This document shows positions 29,998 to 38,932 of a DNA stretch of 64,000 bases, one piece after another. Within the stretch, counting starts at the first letter, position 1, and the number at the start of each line of letters is the position of its first letter. Below the pieces are notes generated by a model that saw only the letters and a program-made list of their open reading frames with translations, ran no database searches and had not been told where the DNA came from. The position numbers were made by a program, and so were the translations under genes. The DNA is from Micromonospora kangleipakensis (GTDB taxonomy: Bacteria; Actinomycetota; Actinomycetes; Mycobacteriales; Micromonosporaceae), in the NCBI RefSeq assembly GCF_004217615.1, contig NZ_SHLD01000001.1, forward strand, positions 5,332,001-5,396,000. The letters are read 5' to 3'.

Positions 29998-30783
29998 TCA
30001 GTCCACCGGCCCGCCGGCCACGTAGACGACCTGGACGGAGACGAACCCCGCCTCGACGCTCACCAGGTACGACGCGGTGTGCGCGACGTCCTCGGGCCGG
30101 CCCACCCGGCCGACCGGGATGGACTCCGCCGCGCGGCGCTGGAACTCGGCGAAGTCGAGGCCGAGGTGCCGGGCGGAGGCCCGGGTCATGTCGCTCACCA
30201 CGAAGCCGGGCGCGATGGCGTTGGCGGTGATGCCGTGCCGCCCGAGCTGGCGGGCGAGCGACTTGGTGAAGCCGATCAGCCCGGCCTTCGCGCTGCCGTA
30301 GTCGACGCGAGCGGCGTCGCCGACCGCGGAGATGCTCGACATGTTGACGATGCGTCCCCAGCCGGCGTCGATCATGTGCGGGCAGACGGCCCGGGTGACC
30401 AGGAACGGCCCGCGCAGGTTGACGTCCGTGACCCGGTCCCACTGCTCGGTGGTCATCTCCACCAGGTCGGCACGCGGACCGACCCCGGCGTTGTTGACGA
30501 GCACCGTGGGCGGCCCCAGCTCGGCCGCGATCCGCGCTACGGCGGTGGTCACCGCGGCCTCGTGGGCGACGTCGGCACCGATCGCCAGCGCCGATCCACC
30601 GGCGGCGGTGATGGCCTCGACGGTTCCGGCGCAGTCCTGCTCGCTCAGGTCGAGCACCCCGACCGCGAGGCCGTCCCGGGCCAGACGCCGGGCCACCGCG
30701 GCGCCGATGCCGCGTGCCGCACCCGTGACGATCGCCGTGCCCGGCCGACCGGCCTGGCCGGTCAGGTTCACCTGGTGTGTCAT
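29998..30783 (-). CDS. SDR-family oxidoreductase (FabG-like)
   Basis: 261 aa. A classical short-chain dehydrogenase with the TGAARGIG cofactor loop (20-27), an NNAG motif, and the catalytic Ser149, Tyr162 and Lys166 (YGSAK). The segment VGVLDLSEQD after strand 2 carries an acidic residue, favouring NAD over NADP. It ends AGFVSVQVVYVAGGPVD, as in 3-oxoacyl-reductase-like members. Substrate unknown. Its start is 56 bases from the divergent ArsR-type regulator gene, whose operator would cover this promoter. Confidence 0.88.
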   Translation of the reverse strand: MTHQVNLTGQAGRPGTAIVTGAARGIGAAVARRLARDGLAVGVLDLSEQDCAGTVEAITAAGGSALAIGADVAHEAAVTTAVARIAAELGPPTVLVNNAGVGPRADLVEMTTEQWDRVTDVNLRGPFLVTRAVCPHMIDAGWGRIVNMSSISAVGDAARVDYGSAKAGLIGFTKSLARQLGRHGITANAIAPGFVVSDMTRASARHLGLDFAEFQRRAAESIPVGRVGRPEDVAHTASYLVSVEAGFVSVQVVYVAGGPVD

Positions 30784-30825
30784 GCCGGGAAGTCCACGGC
30801 ACGCGGCGGTGGTCGCCAAACGATG

Positions 30826-30837
30826 TAGCGTATCGCT
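30826..30837. promoter_or_regulatory. -10 box and short inverted repeat between SDR and regulator genes
   Basis: TAGCGT (30826-30831) lies 8 bases before ATG 30840 on the plus strand and fits a leaderless -10 box. It overlaps AGCG-TAT-CGCT (30827-30837), a short inverted repeat that could be an operator for the regulator. Confidence 0.35.
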
Positions 30838-30839
30838 TA

Positions 30840-31829
30840 ATGATCAGCTTTGTGCTCGACGTCGAGGACCTCGCGGACACCCGGTTCGCGATCTCACCTA
30901 TCCACGAGACCGTGCTCAGCCTGCGGGTGCTGCGCGAGCCCGGCCTGTACGCGATGCACCTGCCGTGGCGCAGGTCGGTGCTCGGTCGACTCGACGCGTT
31001 CGGCGCCGACCTGCTGATCTCCCTGGTCGGGCCGGACCGCGCCATTCCGGACTTCCTGACGCCCCGGCCGGCGAAGTTCGCCGCGACCTTCGAAGAAGAA
31101 CTGGCCGCAGTACGCCGGACGCCTCCGGAGCTGGTGCGCCGTGACGTGCTGGCGGTCTACCCGCGGGTCCGGCCGCCGGAGGTCCTGCGGGGGGTCGAAG
31201 CGGACGACGATGCGCCCGTCCTCGCGCTCGGCGACGCCATCTGCGACCAGCTGCAGCTGTACTGGGAGGTGGCGATCCGGCCGACCTGGCCGCAGCTGCG
31301 ACTCGTGCTGGAAGCCGACATGACCTACCGCGCCCGGCAACTGGCCGTGGGCGGCGCGCGCCTGCTCTTCGCCGACATGCACCCGAACCTGCGCTGGCAC
31401 GACGGCGTGCTGCACATCGACAAGATGATCGGCAGGCACCGCGTTGTGGTGTCCGGCCGAGGGCTGCTGCTGGTGCCGTCCGTGTTCTCCCACAAGCCCG
31501 CCCCACCGGTCAGCCCGGCGGAACCACCACTGCTGGCATACCCCTGCCGTGGAGTAGCGACGCTGTGGGCCCCGGCGCCGACCGCTGACCCGACCGCACT
31601 CACCTCGCTCCTCGGCGCGCCCAGAGCGCGGCTGCTCGGCCTCCTGGACGAGCCACTGCCGACGGTGGAGATCGCCCGCCGGCTCACGGTGACGCCCAGC
31701 GCCGTGTCACAGCACCTGCGGGTGCTCCACGCGACCGGCCTGCTCACCCGCACCCGCGACGGACGACACGTGCTCTACCGCCGCAGCCCGCTCGGCGATC
31801 AACTGGCCGACCCGTCGGCCCCCGGCTGA
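30840..31829 (+). CDS. ArsR-type winged-helix regulator with DUF5937-like N-terminal domain
   Basis: 329 aa. The C-terminal 75 residues are an ArsR-like winged helix (LLDEPLPTVEIARRLTVTPSAVSQHLRVLHATGLLTRTRDGRHVLYRR). The long N-terminal part (FVLDVEDLADTRFAISPIHETVLSLRVL) matches an actinobacterial domain usually found joined to such helices. No metal-binding cysteines of classical ArsR/SmtB type are seen, so the effector is probably organic. The gene is divergent from the SDR/MFS pair, its probable target. The start ATG has no ribosome-binding site and appears leaderless. Confidence 0.82.
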   Translation: MISFVLDVEDLADTRFAISPIHETVLSLRVLREPGLYAMHLPWRRSVLGRLDAFGADLLISLVGPDRAIPDFLTPRPAKFAATFEEELAAVRRTPPELVRRDVLAVYPRVRPPEVLRGVEADDDAPVLALGDAICDQLQLYWEVAIRPTWPQLRLVLEADMTYRARQLAVGGARLLFADMHPNLRWHDGVLHIDKMIGRHRVVVSGRGLLLVPSVFSHKPAPPVSPAEPPLLAYPCRGVATLWAPAPTADPTALTSLLGAPRARLLGLLDEPLPTVEIARRLTVTPSAVSQHLRVLHATGLLTRTRDGRHVLYRRSPLGDQLADPSAPG

Positions 31830-31895
31830 CCGATCTGGCGGACCGCGGAACGGCTCCCGGCCTCGGCCTCGGGTCCGGCAGCGAGAAACGTGGCC

Positions 31896-32033
31896 ATGGC
31901 GACCCTGGCCGACGTCGTCCGCCGGGCCGGCGTGCGCCGGCTCCGGCCCGATACCGCCTTGCGGGACGGGCGCGGCTCTGCCAGCATCGGGTCCATGATC
32001 GAGAGAAAGGGCGTGCGCGCCCTCGCGCGATGA
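31896..32033 (+). pseudogene. short ORF starting like a LacI regulator, coupled to the next gene
   Basis: A 45-codon frame begins MATLADVVRRAGV, almost the consensus N-terminus of LacI regulators, then continues in unrelated Arg/Asp-rich sequence and ends MIERKGVRALAR. Its TGA overlaps the ATG of the next gene (ATGA). It looks like the 5' stub of a deleted LacI gene that has been left as a leader ORF. No repeat of the helix-turn-helix second half follows. Confidence 0.4.
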
Positions 32034-33262
32034 GCCCCAGTAGCCGGCAGCGGGCGAGACGCCGCGCCGGAACCGGCCGGCACCATGCGGCACACCTGGA
32101 CCGCTGGCACCGGGCGGCGGAGATCCGCGACGAGTGGTTGCGGGCCGCCCTGCACACCGAACCCGCCGATCGGGAGACCGCGGAACGGGCCATCACCGGC
32201 CTGTACGCCCTGCTCGGCCGGCGCCGCCCCCGCTTCCACTGGGCGGCCAGCCCCTGGCAGGCCGTGGACCTGCTCGACGAACCCCCGATCCGGCTCGGCG
32301 GGCCGGTCGACCCCACCGCTCCGTGGCACGTGGCCCACCAGCTCGCCGACGTGGCGCACCGGCTCGCCGGCCGGCTCGACGAGCGGGCGGGCCCGGCCGG
32401 GACGTTCTGGTGGACCACGGAGCGGATCGCCCGTACCCGGCCGCCGGCCGACGCGCTCGCCGCCGGCGTCAGCCTGGCCGAGCTGCTCGTCGTCGGGGTG
32501 CGCGACTCGCTGGACCGGTCGGTGCACGACGGGCTCCGGACGCCGCTGCGGGCCGCGCTCACCGAGGCGGTCGGCGAACCGCCCGGCCTGCGCTGGCACG
32601 GGCAGCACGACGCGCCCTGGGTGGCGTACCACGACGTGCGGCGGCGGCTGCGGCCCGGGCTGTTCCACCCGGACGACGACCGGCAGGTCGACCTCTGGGC
32701 CGACATCGCCCGCTCGTGCGGCTGGTGGTGGCCACGGGAGGACGTCTGCGTGGTGACCGAGCGGACCGGCGTGGCGCACACCGAGGCGCTGCCGGGGGCG
32801 CTGCACGGCGAGGTCCGCACCCACAACCGGCACGGGCCGGCGGTCGGGTACGCCGACGGCTGGGGCGGCCACGCCTGGCACGGCACCGCCGTACCGGCGT
32901 GGGTGATCGAGGAGCCGACGGTGGAGCGGATCGGGGCGGAGCGCAACGTCGAGGTGCGCCGCTGCGCGATCGAACGCCTCGGCTGGGACGCGTACCTCGA
33001 CCAGGCCCGGTTGGCGCTGGTCGCCGAGGCGCTCGACCCCGGCAACCCCGGCTGCCGGCTCCAGCTCTACGAACTGCCCCAGCGTGTGTGGGGCACCCCG
33101 GCCCGGGTCCTGCTGGCGGTCAACGGCTCCGTCGAACGCGACGGCCACCGCCGCCGGTACGGCCTCAGCGTCCCCGCCGACCTCGACGATCCGGTGGCCG
33201 CCGCCGGCTGGTCGTACGGCCTCTCCGGCGAGCAGTACGCCCGACTCCTCCGACGAACCTGA
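32030..33262 (+). CDS. DUF6745-like protein of unknown function
   Basis: 410 aa, soluble, rich in Trp, His and Arg. The second half (SCGWWWPREDVCVVTERTGVAHTE, then HGPAVGYADGWGGHAWHGTAVP, then EPTVERIGAERNVEVRRCAIERLGW) matches what I recall as DUF6745, a widespread uncharacterised actinobacterial family. Repeated W/G/H motifs hint at an inactive or ligand-binding beta-structure and not at an enzyme with a known triad. It overlaps the short ORF upstream and is followed 10 bases later by a small gene, so it probably works with that product. Confidence 0.7.
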   Translation: MSPSSRQRARRRAGTGRHHAAHLDRWHRAAEIRDEWLRAALHTEPADRETAERAITGLYALLGRRRPRFHWAASPWQAVDLLDEPPIRLGGPVDPTAPWHVAHQLADVAHRLAGRLDERAGPAGTFWWTTERIARTRPPADALAAGVSLAELLVVGVRDSLDRSVHDGLRTPLRAALTEAVGEPPGLRWHGQHDAPWVAYHDVRRRLRPGLFHPDDDRQVDLWADIARSCGWWWPREDVCVVTERTGVAHTEALPGALHGEVRTHNRHGPAVGYADGWGGHAWHGTAVPAWVIEEPTVERIGAERNVEVRRCAIERLGWDAYLDQARLALVAEALDPGNPGCRLQLYELPQRVWGTPARVLLAVNGSVERDGHRRRYGLSVPADLDDPVAAAGWSYGLSGEQYARLLRRT

Positions 33263-33272
33263 AGGTGATCAC

Positions 33273-33716
33273 ATGGAGCTGACCCTCGAAGAGCTGACCG
33301 ACCGCACCGGACTGACCGTCCTCGACCACCTGGAGCGGCAGGTGCGCATCCCCGTCGTCGACGGGCTCCAGGCCCAGGGCGACCTGATCGTCATCCCGCT
33401 GGCGGTGCTCGACGACGTCGAGGTGCCGGCGCGGGCGCGCTGGCGTCCGGTGCCGCCGTCGGGCGTGGAGCTGCTGCGCGGCGCGGCCGGCGGCAACCCG
33501 CACACGCTGGTCGCCGAGCCGGGCGCCGCCGAGTGGACCACCGAGGTCCGCGACCGGCAGCGGCTCGCCGTCGGCGTGCTGCGGGCGACCCGGCCCGCGT
33601 ACCTGATCCATCCCGAGCACGGCGGCTCCGGCATCGCGCCGGGGACGTACCTGGTCCGCCGGCAGCGGGAGCGCAGCACCCAGCGCGGCCAGGCCGACTT
33701 CCTGGTCGCCGACTGA
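33273..33716 (+). CDS. small conserved partner of the DUF6745-like protein
   Basis: 147 aa starting MELTLEELTDRTGLTVLDHLERQVRIPVVDGLQAQGDLIVIPL. A short ribosome-binding site (GAAGG) precedes the ATG and the gap to the previous stop is only 10 bases. The middle holds the segments VELLRGAAGGNPHTLVA and GVLRATRPAYLIHPEHGGSGIAPGTYLVRRQRE. No catalytic motif is evident. No named family was recognised. The tight arrangement suggests a two-gene operon closed by the hairpin at 33723-33769. Confidence 0.72.
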   Translation: MELTLEELTDRTGLTVLDHLERQVRIPVVDGLQAQGDLIVIPLAVLDDVEVPARARWRPVPPSGVELLRGAAGGNPHTLVAEPGAAEWTTEVRDRQRLAVGVLRATRPAYLIHPEHGGSGIAPGTYLVRRQRERSTQRGQADFLVAD

Positions 33717-33722
33717 CGGCGG

Positions 33723-33769
33723 GGTCGGGCCGCCGCCGCGACGCCGAGCGTGGCGGCGGCGGCCCGACC
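33723..33769. terminator. strong bidirectional hairpin between convergent genes
   Basis: GGTCGGGCCGCCGCCGC (33723-33739) pairs perfectly with GCGGCGGCGGCCCGACC (33753-33769) around a 13-base loop. It sits between the convergent small gene and DedA, where it could end transcription from both sides. Confidence 0.7.
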
Positions 33770-33814
33770 GATTCCGCCCGCACCCGACCGACCGCCGTCA
33801 CCGGCGTGCCGCCG

Positions 33815-34462
33815 TCACTTTGTCCGGACCCCGTCGGCGCGCTCCGCGGCCCGCTCCCGGCGTGCCGCCCGCCGGCCCCGCCAGATCCGCACCGCGATCG
33901 CCAGCAGCACCACCGCGAGCAGCACCTCTCCGCCCAGGCCGAGTCGCCGCTCCAGCAGCCGGTACGAGGCGCCGGCTAAATAGCCGAGCACGGCCACGGT
34001 CACCGCCCAGAGACCCCCGCCGGTGACGTTGGCCAGGGTGAAGGTGCGCTGCGGTATCCCGCTCATGCCCGCGATACCCGGCACCAGCGCCCGCAGCGCA
34101 GCCGCCCACCGGCCGAGCACCACGGCCAGGGCGCCGCGCCGCCGGACCAGGTCGAGCGCCCGGCGCAGCTCCCCCGAGCGGACGAACCGGCGCGGCATCC
34201 GGTCCAGCAGCCGCCGGCCGTAGTGGCGGCCGACCAGGTAGCCCACCTGATCGCCGACGGCCGCCCCGACCAGCGCGGCGACCACCACGGCCCAGAGCGG
34301 CAGCCGCCCCTCGTGGGCGAGGACCCCGCCGACCAGAACGGCCACCTCCCCCGGTACGACCAGGCCGAGGAAGGTCGACGCCTCCAGCGCCGGGAGCAGG
34401 AAGACCAGGACCAGCACCAGGGACGGCGGCAGCGCCACCAGCAGATTCGCCACCCGGTCCAT
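33815..34462 (-). CDS. DedA-family membrane protein
   Basis: 215 aa with four to five membrane segments. The ALEASTFLGLVVPGEVAVLVGGVLA stretch, the acidic GAAVGDQVGYLVGRHYG loop and the later GRWAAALRALVPGIAGMSGIPQRTF segment (conserved Arg, Pro, Gly) identify the DedA/SNARE-associated group. Relatives flip polyprenyl phosphate or phosphatidylethanolamine across the membrane. The last 25 residues are very basic. No partner gene is adjacent. Confidence 0.85.
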   Translation of the reverse strand: MDRVANLLVALPPSLVLVLVFLLPALEASTFLGLVVPGEVAVLVGGVLAHEGRLPLWAVVVAALVGAAVGDQVGYLVGRHYGRRLLDRMPRRFVRSGELRRALDLVRRRGALAVVLGRWAAALRALVPGIAGMSGIPQRTFTLANVTGGGLWAVTVAVLGYLAGASYRLLERRLGLGGEVLLAVVLLAIAVRIWRGRRAARRERAAERADGVRTK

Positions 34463-34679
34463 CCGCCGATTGTCACCCCGCCGGGCGGCCCCCACCCCCG
34501 CGTCACCCCACCCGGCGTCCCCGTGGGGGCCGGGCAGTGTGGTCCCGCCCACGGACAGCCGGAACCGGCCGGGTCGAGGAATGAATCGCGGATCCGCCGG
34601 GGACAATAGCCGGCGACGGGAGGGTTACAGCGCGACCGAGCGCCCAGGCCCGGGGACGTGGACGGGACGGGGGCCGGAC

Positions 34680-37600
34680 GTGGAGGGTGGGACAGCCGCC
34701 GACGAGCTGTTTCCCGGCGACGACCCGACCAGCGCGGCGCACCGGGCGGCGGACTGGTCGGCGACCCCGCTGGGGCCGGTCGAGTCGTGGCCGGTGGAGC
34801 TCCGGTCCGCGGTCCGGACCCTCATGCCCTCCCGGATCCCGATGCTGCTCTGGTGGAGCCACGAGCTGGTGCAGATCTTCAACGACCCGTACACGAGCTT
34901 CCTCGGGGAGAAGTTCCCGGCGGCCGTCGGTCAGCGCGCGGTGGACTGCTGGGCCGAGATCTGGGACGTCGTCGGTCCCCTGACCGAGCGGGCGCTGTCC
35001 GGCGGATCCACCTACTCCCACAATCAGCTGCTCTTCATGCTCCGGCACGGCTTCCTGGAGGAGACGTACTGGACCTACTCCTACAGCCCCATCGAGAACG
35101 CCGACGGGCGGGTCGACGGGGTCTTCGTCGCCACCAGCGAGGTCACCGGCCAGGTCGTCGGCGACCGCCGACTGGCACTGTTGCGCCAACTGGGTGAACT
35201 CTCGATCGCCGAGGCGGACAGCGCGACCGACGCCGTCCGGGCGGCTTCCCGGATCCTCGCCCGCGGGCCCGCCGACCTTCCGGCGGGCATGGTCTACCTG
35301 AGCGGGGATCTGCCCCACGGCGACAGCCCGACGCCGGACGATGAGCGACTGCGCCTGGTGGCGTCGTTCGGCCTCGTCGACGGGGCCGAACGGACCGCCG
35401 CCGACCCGCCGGCGGAGGTGGCGGAGGCGATCAAGACGGGGCGGCCGGTGCGAGTGACCGGCCTGGCCGGGACGACCTGGCCGCTGGCGCGCGCGGACGG
35501 CGTCGGGGACCCCGCTCCGGTAGACGAAGCGGTGGCGCTGCCGCTGTTGGCAACCGGGGGTGGCCGGCCGGTCGGGGTGCTGGTCCTCGGCGTCAGCCCC
35601 TACCTGCCCTTCGACGAGCCGTACCGGCACTTCCTCGACCTGGTGGCCAGCCGGGTCTCCACCGCGCTGACCGACGTGCTGGCCTACGAGGCGCAGCGGC
35701 GGCGGGCCGCCGCGCTGGCCGAGCTGGACGCGGCCAAGACCAACTTCTTCACCGACGTCAGCCATGAGCTGCGCACCCCGCTGACGCTGATCACCGGGCC
35801 GGTGCAGGAGAGCCTCGCCGACGAGCGGGAGCCGTTGCCACCGGCCCAGCGGGAGCGGCTGGAGCTGGTGCACCGCAACGCCGGCCGGCTGCGCAAACTG
35901 GTCAACGACATGCTCGACTTCGCCCGGATCGAGGGCGGCCGGCTGGAGGCGGAGCGGGTGCCCACCGACCTGGCGGCCCTCACCCGGGGCATCGCCGAGT
36001 CCTTCGGGTACGCGCTGGAGGGGGCCGGGCTGGCCTTCGAGGTGGACGTGCGGCCGCTGCCCCGCACCGGGTACGTGGACCGGGACATGTGGGAGAAGGT
36101 CGTGGTCAATCTGCTCTCCAACGCGCTGAAGTACACCCTGGAAGGCACCGTCCGGCTCCGGCTGACGGGCGACCAGGAGACGGTCACCCTCTCGGTCAGC
36201 GACACCGGCGTCGGCATCCCGGTCGACCAGCAGCCACTGCTGTTCCGCCGCTTCCATCGGGTACGCGGCGCCGGCGGGCGGTCCTACGAGGGCGCCGGTA
36301 TCGGGCTGGCCCTGGTCCAGGAGCTGGTCCGGCTGCACGGCGGTGAGGTGGGCGTGCGCTCGGTCGAGGGCGAGGGCTCCACGTTCACCGCGCGGATCCC
36401 GTACGGCCGGCCCACCGAGGGCCGGCCCGGCGCGGAGGAGGCCAGGCCCGGGGCGTACGGCGAGGAGGCCCTGCGCTGGCTGCCGGAGGCGCTGCCGGGC
36501 CCGGCGGCGACCGACCGGGCCGGCGGCCAGGCCCCGCCGGCGGACGCCCCGACCGTGCTGGTGGTGGACGACAACCGGGACCTGCGGACGTTCCTGGTCG
36601 GCCTGCTCGCGCCCAGCTACCGGGTGCTCGCGGCCGGCGACGGCCGGGCGGCGCTGGACCTGGTCGCGACCGAGCCGCCGGATCTGGTCCTCACCGACGT
36701 GATGATGCCGCGGATGGACGGCTTCGCCCTGCTGGCCGCGCTGCGCGCCGACCGGCGCACGGCCGGCGTGCCGGTCATCCTGCTCTCCGCGCGGGCCGGC
36801 GAGGAGGCGGCGGTGGAGGGGCTTCGGGCCGGCGCGGACGACTACCTGCCCAAGCCGTTCTCCTCCCTCGAACTGCTCGCCCGGGTCCGGGCGCACCTGG
36901 AGCTGTCCCGGCTGCGCAACCGGGAGGCGACCTGGCGCACCGCTTTGATCGACTCGTTGCAGGACGCCTTCGTGGTCTACGACGTCAGCTTCACGGTGGT
37001 GGAGGCCAACCACGCCTTCTGCCGGCTGCTCGGCCTCGACCGGCTGGAGCTGCCGACACCGGCCCCGCACCCGTGGTGGCCGGACCCGGAGACCGAGCCG
37101 GCGGAGTGGCGCGGGGTCGATGCGGCATTACGGGAGATGGCGACGGCCGACGGCGGGCGGGTGACCGTGCCGCTGCGGCACGCGGACGGCCACCGGATCT
37201 GGGTGGAGGCGGTCTACAACGCGCTGCGGGAGCCGGTCACCGGCCAGCGACTGCACGTGGCCACCCTGCGCGACATCACCGCCGAGGTCCGCGCCGCCGC
37301 CCGGCAGACCGCGGTGGCCGCGCTGGCCACCCGGCTGGCCAGCGCCAGCGACATCACCGAGGTGCTGGCGGGCGGCCTCGCCGAGCTGGGCGAGCTGCTC
37401 GGCGGCGCGCGCGGGGTGGCGGTCAGCCCCGACCCGGCCGGAACGCCCGTGGTGGTGGGCGCCGGACTGGAGCTGACCCCGGAGATCCGCCGGATTCTCG
37501 AGGCGACCGGGCCGGCGGCCGACCCGTACCTGGCCCGGGACGACGCCGGGCGGGTGACCGGCGTCGGGGCCCGGATCGGGGTGGGCGTCGGCACCGGGGG

Positions 37601-38807
37601 GATCTGGCTGGAGCCGGACGCGCCCCGACCGATGCCGGCGGTGGACGCGCCGCTGATCCGCCAGCTCTGCGCGGCGCTGGCCCAGGCGCTGGTCCGGGCC
37701 CACGCCTACGAGACGCAGCGGGGCGTGGCGCTGGCCATGCAGCGGGCCATGCTCGGGCCGACCGACCTGCCGGCCGGCTTCGCGGTCCGCTACGAGCCGG
37801 CGGTCCGCCCGCTGGAGGTGGGCGGCGACTGGTACGACGTGGTGCCGCTCCCCGGCGACCTGGTCGGCGTGGTGGTCGGCGACTGCGTCGGACGGGGGCT
37901 GTCGGCGGCCACGGTGATGGGGCAGCTGCGCAGTGCCTGCCGGGCCATGCTGCTCCTGGCCAAGAGCCCGGCCGAGGTGCTCTCCGCGCTGGACGACTTC
38001 GCCCGGATGATTCCCGGCGGCGCCTGCACCACGCTCTTCTGCGCGATCATCGACTGCGCGGGCGGCGAGGTGCGCTACTCCTCCGCCGGCCACCCGCCGG
38101 GCATCCTGATGCACCCGGACGGCGCGGCCGAGCTGCTGGACGGGGCCCGTTCGGTGCCGCTGGCCAGCGTGGCGGTCGACCGGCGTCCGGAGACGGTCGC
38201 CCGGGTGCGGCCCGGCTCGACGCTGCTGCTGTACACCGACGGCCTGGTGGAGCGGCGCCGGGAGCTGATCGACGCGGGCATCTCCCGGGCGGTGGACGTG
38301 CTCGCCGCGGGTCGGGACATCTCCGTGGGTGAGCTGGTCGACCGGCTGGTCCGCGACCTGCTGCCGGCCTCCGGCAGCGACGACGTCGCCGTGCTGGTCT
38401 ACCGGCACCGGGGGCCGACGGTCTTCACCGCCGAGGTGCCGGCCGACCCGGCCCAGCTCGCCCCCACCCGGGAGCGGCTCCGGGCCTGGCTGCGCGGCCT
38501 CGGGGTGGGCGAGTGGGACGTCGAGTCGGTGCTCATCGCCACCGGCGAGGCGTGCGCGAACGCGATCGAGCACGGCTACCGGTTCGCCCCGGGCGCGATC
38601 ACCACCCTCCGGGCCGAGCTGCAGGACGACCGGCTGGAGATCGAGGTCCGCGACCACGGCGGCTGGCGGGCGAGCGACCCGGACGCCGGCGCGGACCGGG
38701 GGCGGGGACGGCTGATCATGGCGCGGGTGATGGACGAGGCGACGATCGTCGGCACGCCCGAGGGGACGACGGTCCGGATGGTGAAGCGGCTCTCCGGCGG
38801 GTCCTGA
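34680..38807 (+). CDS. hybrid sensor: PAS-GAF-histidine kinase-receiver-PAS-GAF-PP2C phosphatase-RsbW-like kinase
   Basis: 1375 aa from GTG 34680, the only start in the upstream frame that fits. Residues about 15-160 are a PAS-like sensor and 180-335 a GAF-like domain. Residues 350-565 are a histidine kinase (His362 in DVSHELRTPL, NLLSNALKY, DTGVGIP). Residues 580-700 are a receiver (phospho-acceptor Asp673 in LVLTDVMMPRMDG). A second PAS and GAF follow. Residues about 1010-1240 form a SpoIIE/RsbU-type PP2C phosphatase (GGDWYD with Asp1050, Asp1187, DD at 1234-1235). Residues 1250-1375 are an RsbW-like ATPase (EACANAIEHG, Asn1294). The protein joins phosphorelay input to both activating and inhibiting arms of a partner-switching sigma-factor control. 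No anti-anti-sigma gene lies nearby. No transmembrane segments are seen, so it is probably cytoplasmic. Confidence 0.9.
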   Translation: MEGGTAADELFPGDDPTSAAHRAADWSATPLGPVESWPVELRSAVRTLMPSRIPMLLWWSHELVQIFNDPYTSFLGEKFPAAVGQRAVDCWAEIWDVVGPLTERALSGGSTYSHNQLLFMLRHGFLEETYWTYSYSPIENADGRVDGVFVATSEVTGQVVGDRRLALLRQLGELSIAEADSATDAVRAASRILARGPADLPAGMVYLSGDLPHGDSPTPDDERLRLVASFGLVDGAERTAADPPAEVAEAIKTGRPVRVTGLAGTTWPLARADGVGDPAPVDEAVALPLLATGGGRPVGVLVLGVSPYLPFDEPYRHFLDLVASRVSTALTDVLAYEAQRRRAAALAELDAAKTNFFTDVSHELRTPLTLITGPVQESLADEREPLPPAQRERLELVHRNAGRLRKLVNDMLDFARIEGGRLEAERVPTDLAALTRGIAESFGYALEGAGLAFEVDVRPLPRTGYVDRDMWEKVVVNLLSNALKYTLEGTVRLRLTGDQETVTLSVSDTGVGIPVDQQPLLFRRFHRVRGAGGRSYEGAGIGLALVQELVRLHGGEVGVRSVEGEGSTFTARIPYGRPTEGRPGAEEARPGAYGEEALRWLPEALPGPAATDRAGGQAPPADAPTVLVVDDNRDLRTFLVGLLAPSYRVLAAGDGRAALDLVATEPPDLVLTDVMMPRMDGFALLAALRADRRTAGVPVILLSARAGEEAAVEGLRAGADDYLPKPFSSLELLARVRAHLELSRLRNREATWRTALIDSLQDAFVVYDVSFTVVEANHAFCRLLGLDRLELPTPAPHPWWPDPETEPAEWRGVDAALREMATADGGRVTVPLRHADGHRIWVEAVYNALREPVTGQRLHVATLRDITAEVRAAARQTAVAALATRLASASDITEVLAGGLAELGELLGGARGVAVSPDPAGTPVVVGAGLELTPEIRRILEATGPAADPYLARDDAGRVTGVGARIGVGVGTGGIWLEPDAPRPMPAVDAPLIRQLCAALAQALVRAHAYETQRGVALAMQRAMLGPTDLPAGFAVRYEPAVRPLEVGGDWYDVVPLPGDLVGVVVGDCVGRGLSAATVMGQLRSACRAMLLLAKSPAEVLSALDDFARMIPGGACTTLFCAIIDCAGGEVRYSSAGHPPGILMHPDGAAELLDGARSVPLASVAVDRRPETVARVRPGSTLLLYTDGLVERRRELIDAGISRAVDVLAAGRDISVGELVDRLVRDLLPASGSDDVAVLVYRHRGPTVFTAEVPADPAQLAPTRERLRAWLRGLGVGEWDVESVLIATGEACANAIEHGYRFAPGAITTLRAELQDDRLEIEVRDHGGWRASDPDAGADRGRGRLIMARVMDEATIVGTPEGTTVRMVKRLSGGS

Positions 38808-38828
38808 GCGCCGGCCACCTGCGCGATC

Positions 38829-38857
38829 GCCGGCCCGGCCCGGCCGGACGGGCCGGC
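38829..38857 (+). terminator. hairpin after the hybrid kinase gene
   Basis: GCCGGCCCG (38829-38837) pairs with CGGGCCGGC (38849-38857) around an 11-base loop, 21 bases past the stop codon. No T-run follows. Confidence 0.45.
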
Positions 38858-38920
38858 GGGGGCGTGTCCACCTCCCGTCGCAAGGCCGACGCCGGGGTCC
38901 GGCGGGCGGTGAAGATCAGC

Positions 38921-38926
38921 TATAAG
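38921..38926 (+). promoter_or_regulatory. leaderless -10 box before the HD-domain gene
   Basis: TATAAG ends 6 bases before ATG 38933, and no ribosome-binding site precedes the ATG. Confidence 0.5.
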
Positions 38927-38932
38927 TGACGC

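Noticed and set aside
34503..38657. Long antisense frames (34503-37070 and 37128-38657) opposite the hybrid kinase gene
   Set aside because: They are Gly/Arg/His-rich shadows. The sense protein carries a whole series of conserved domains.
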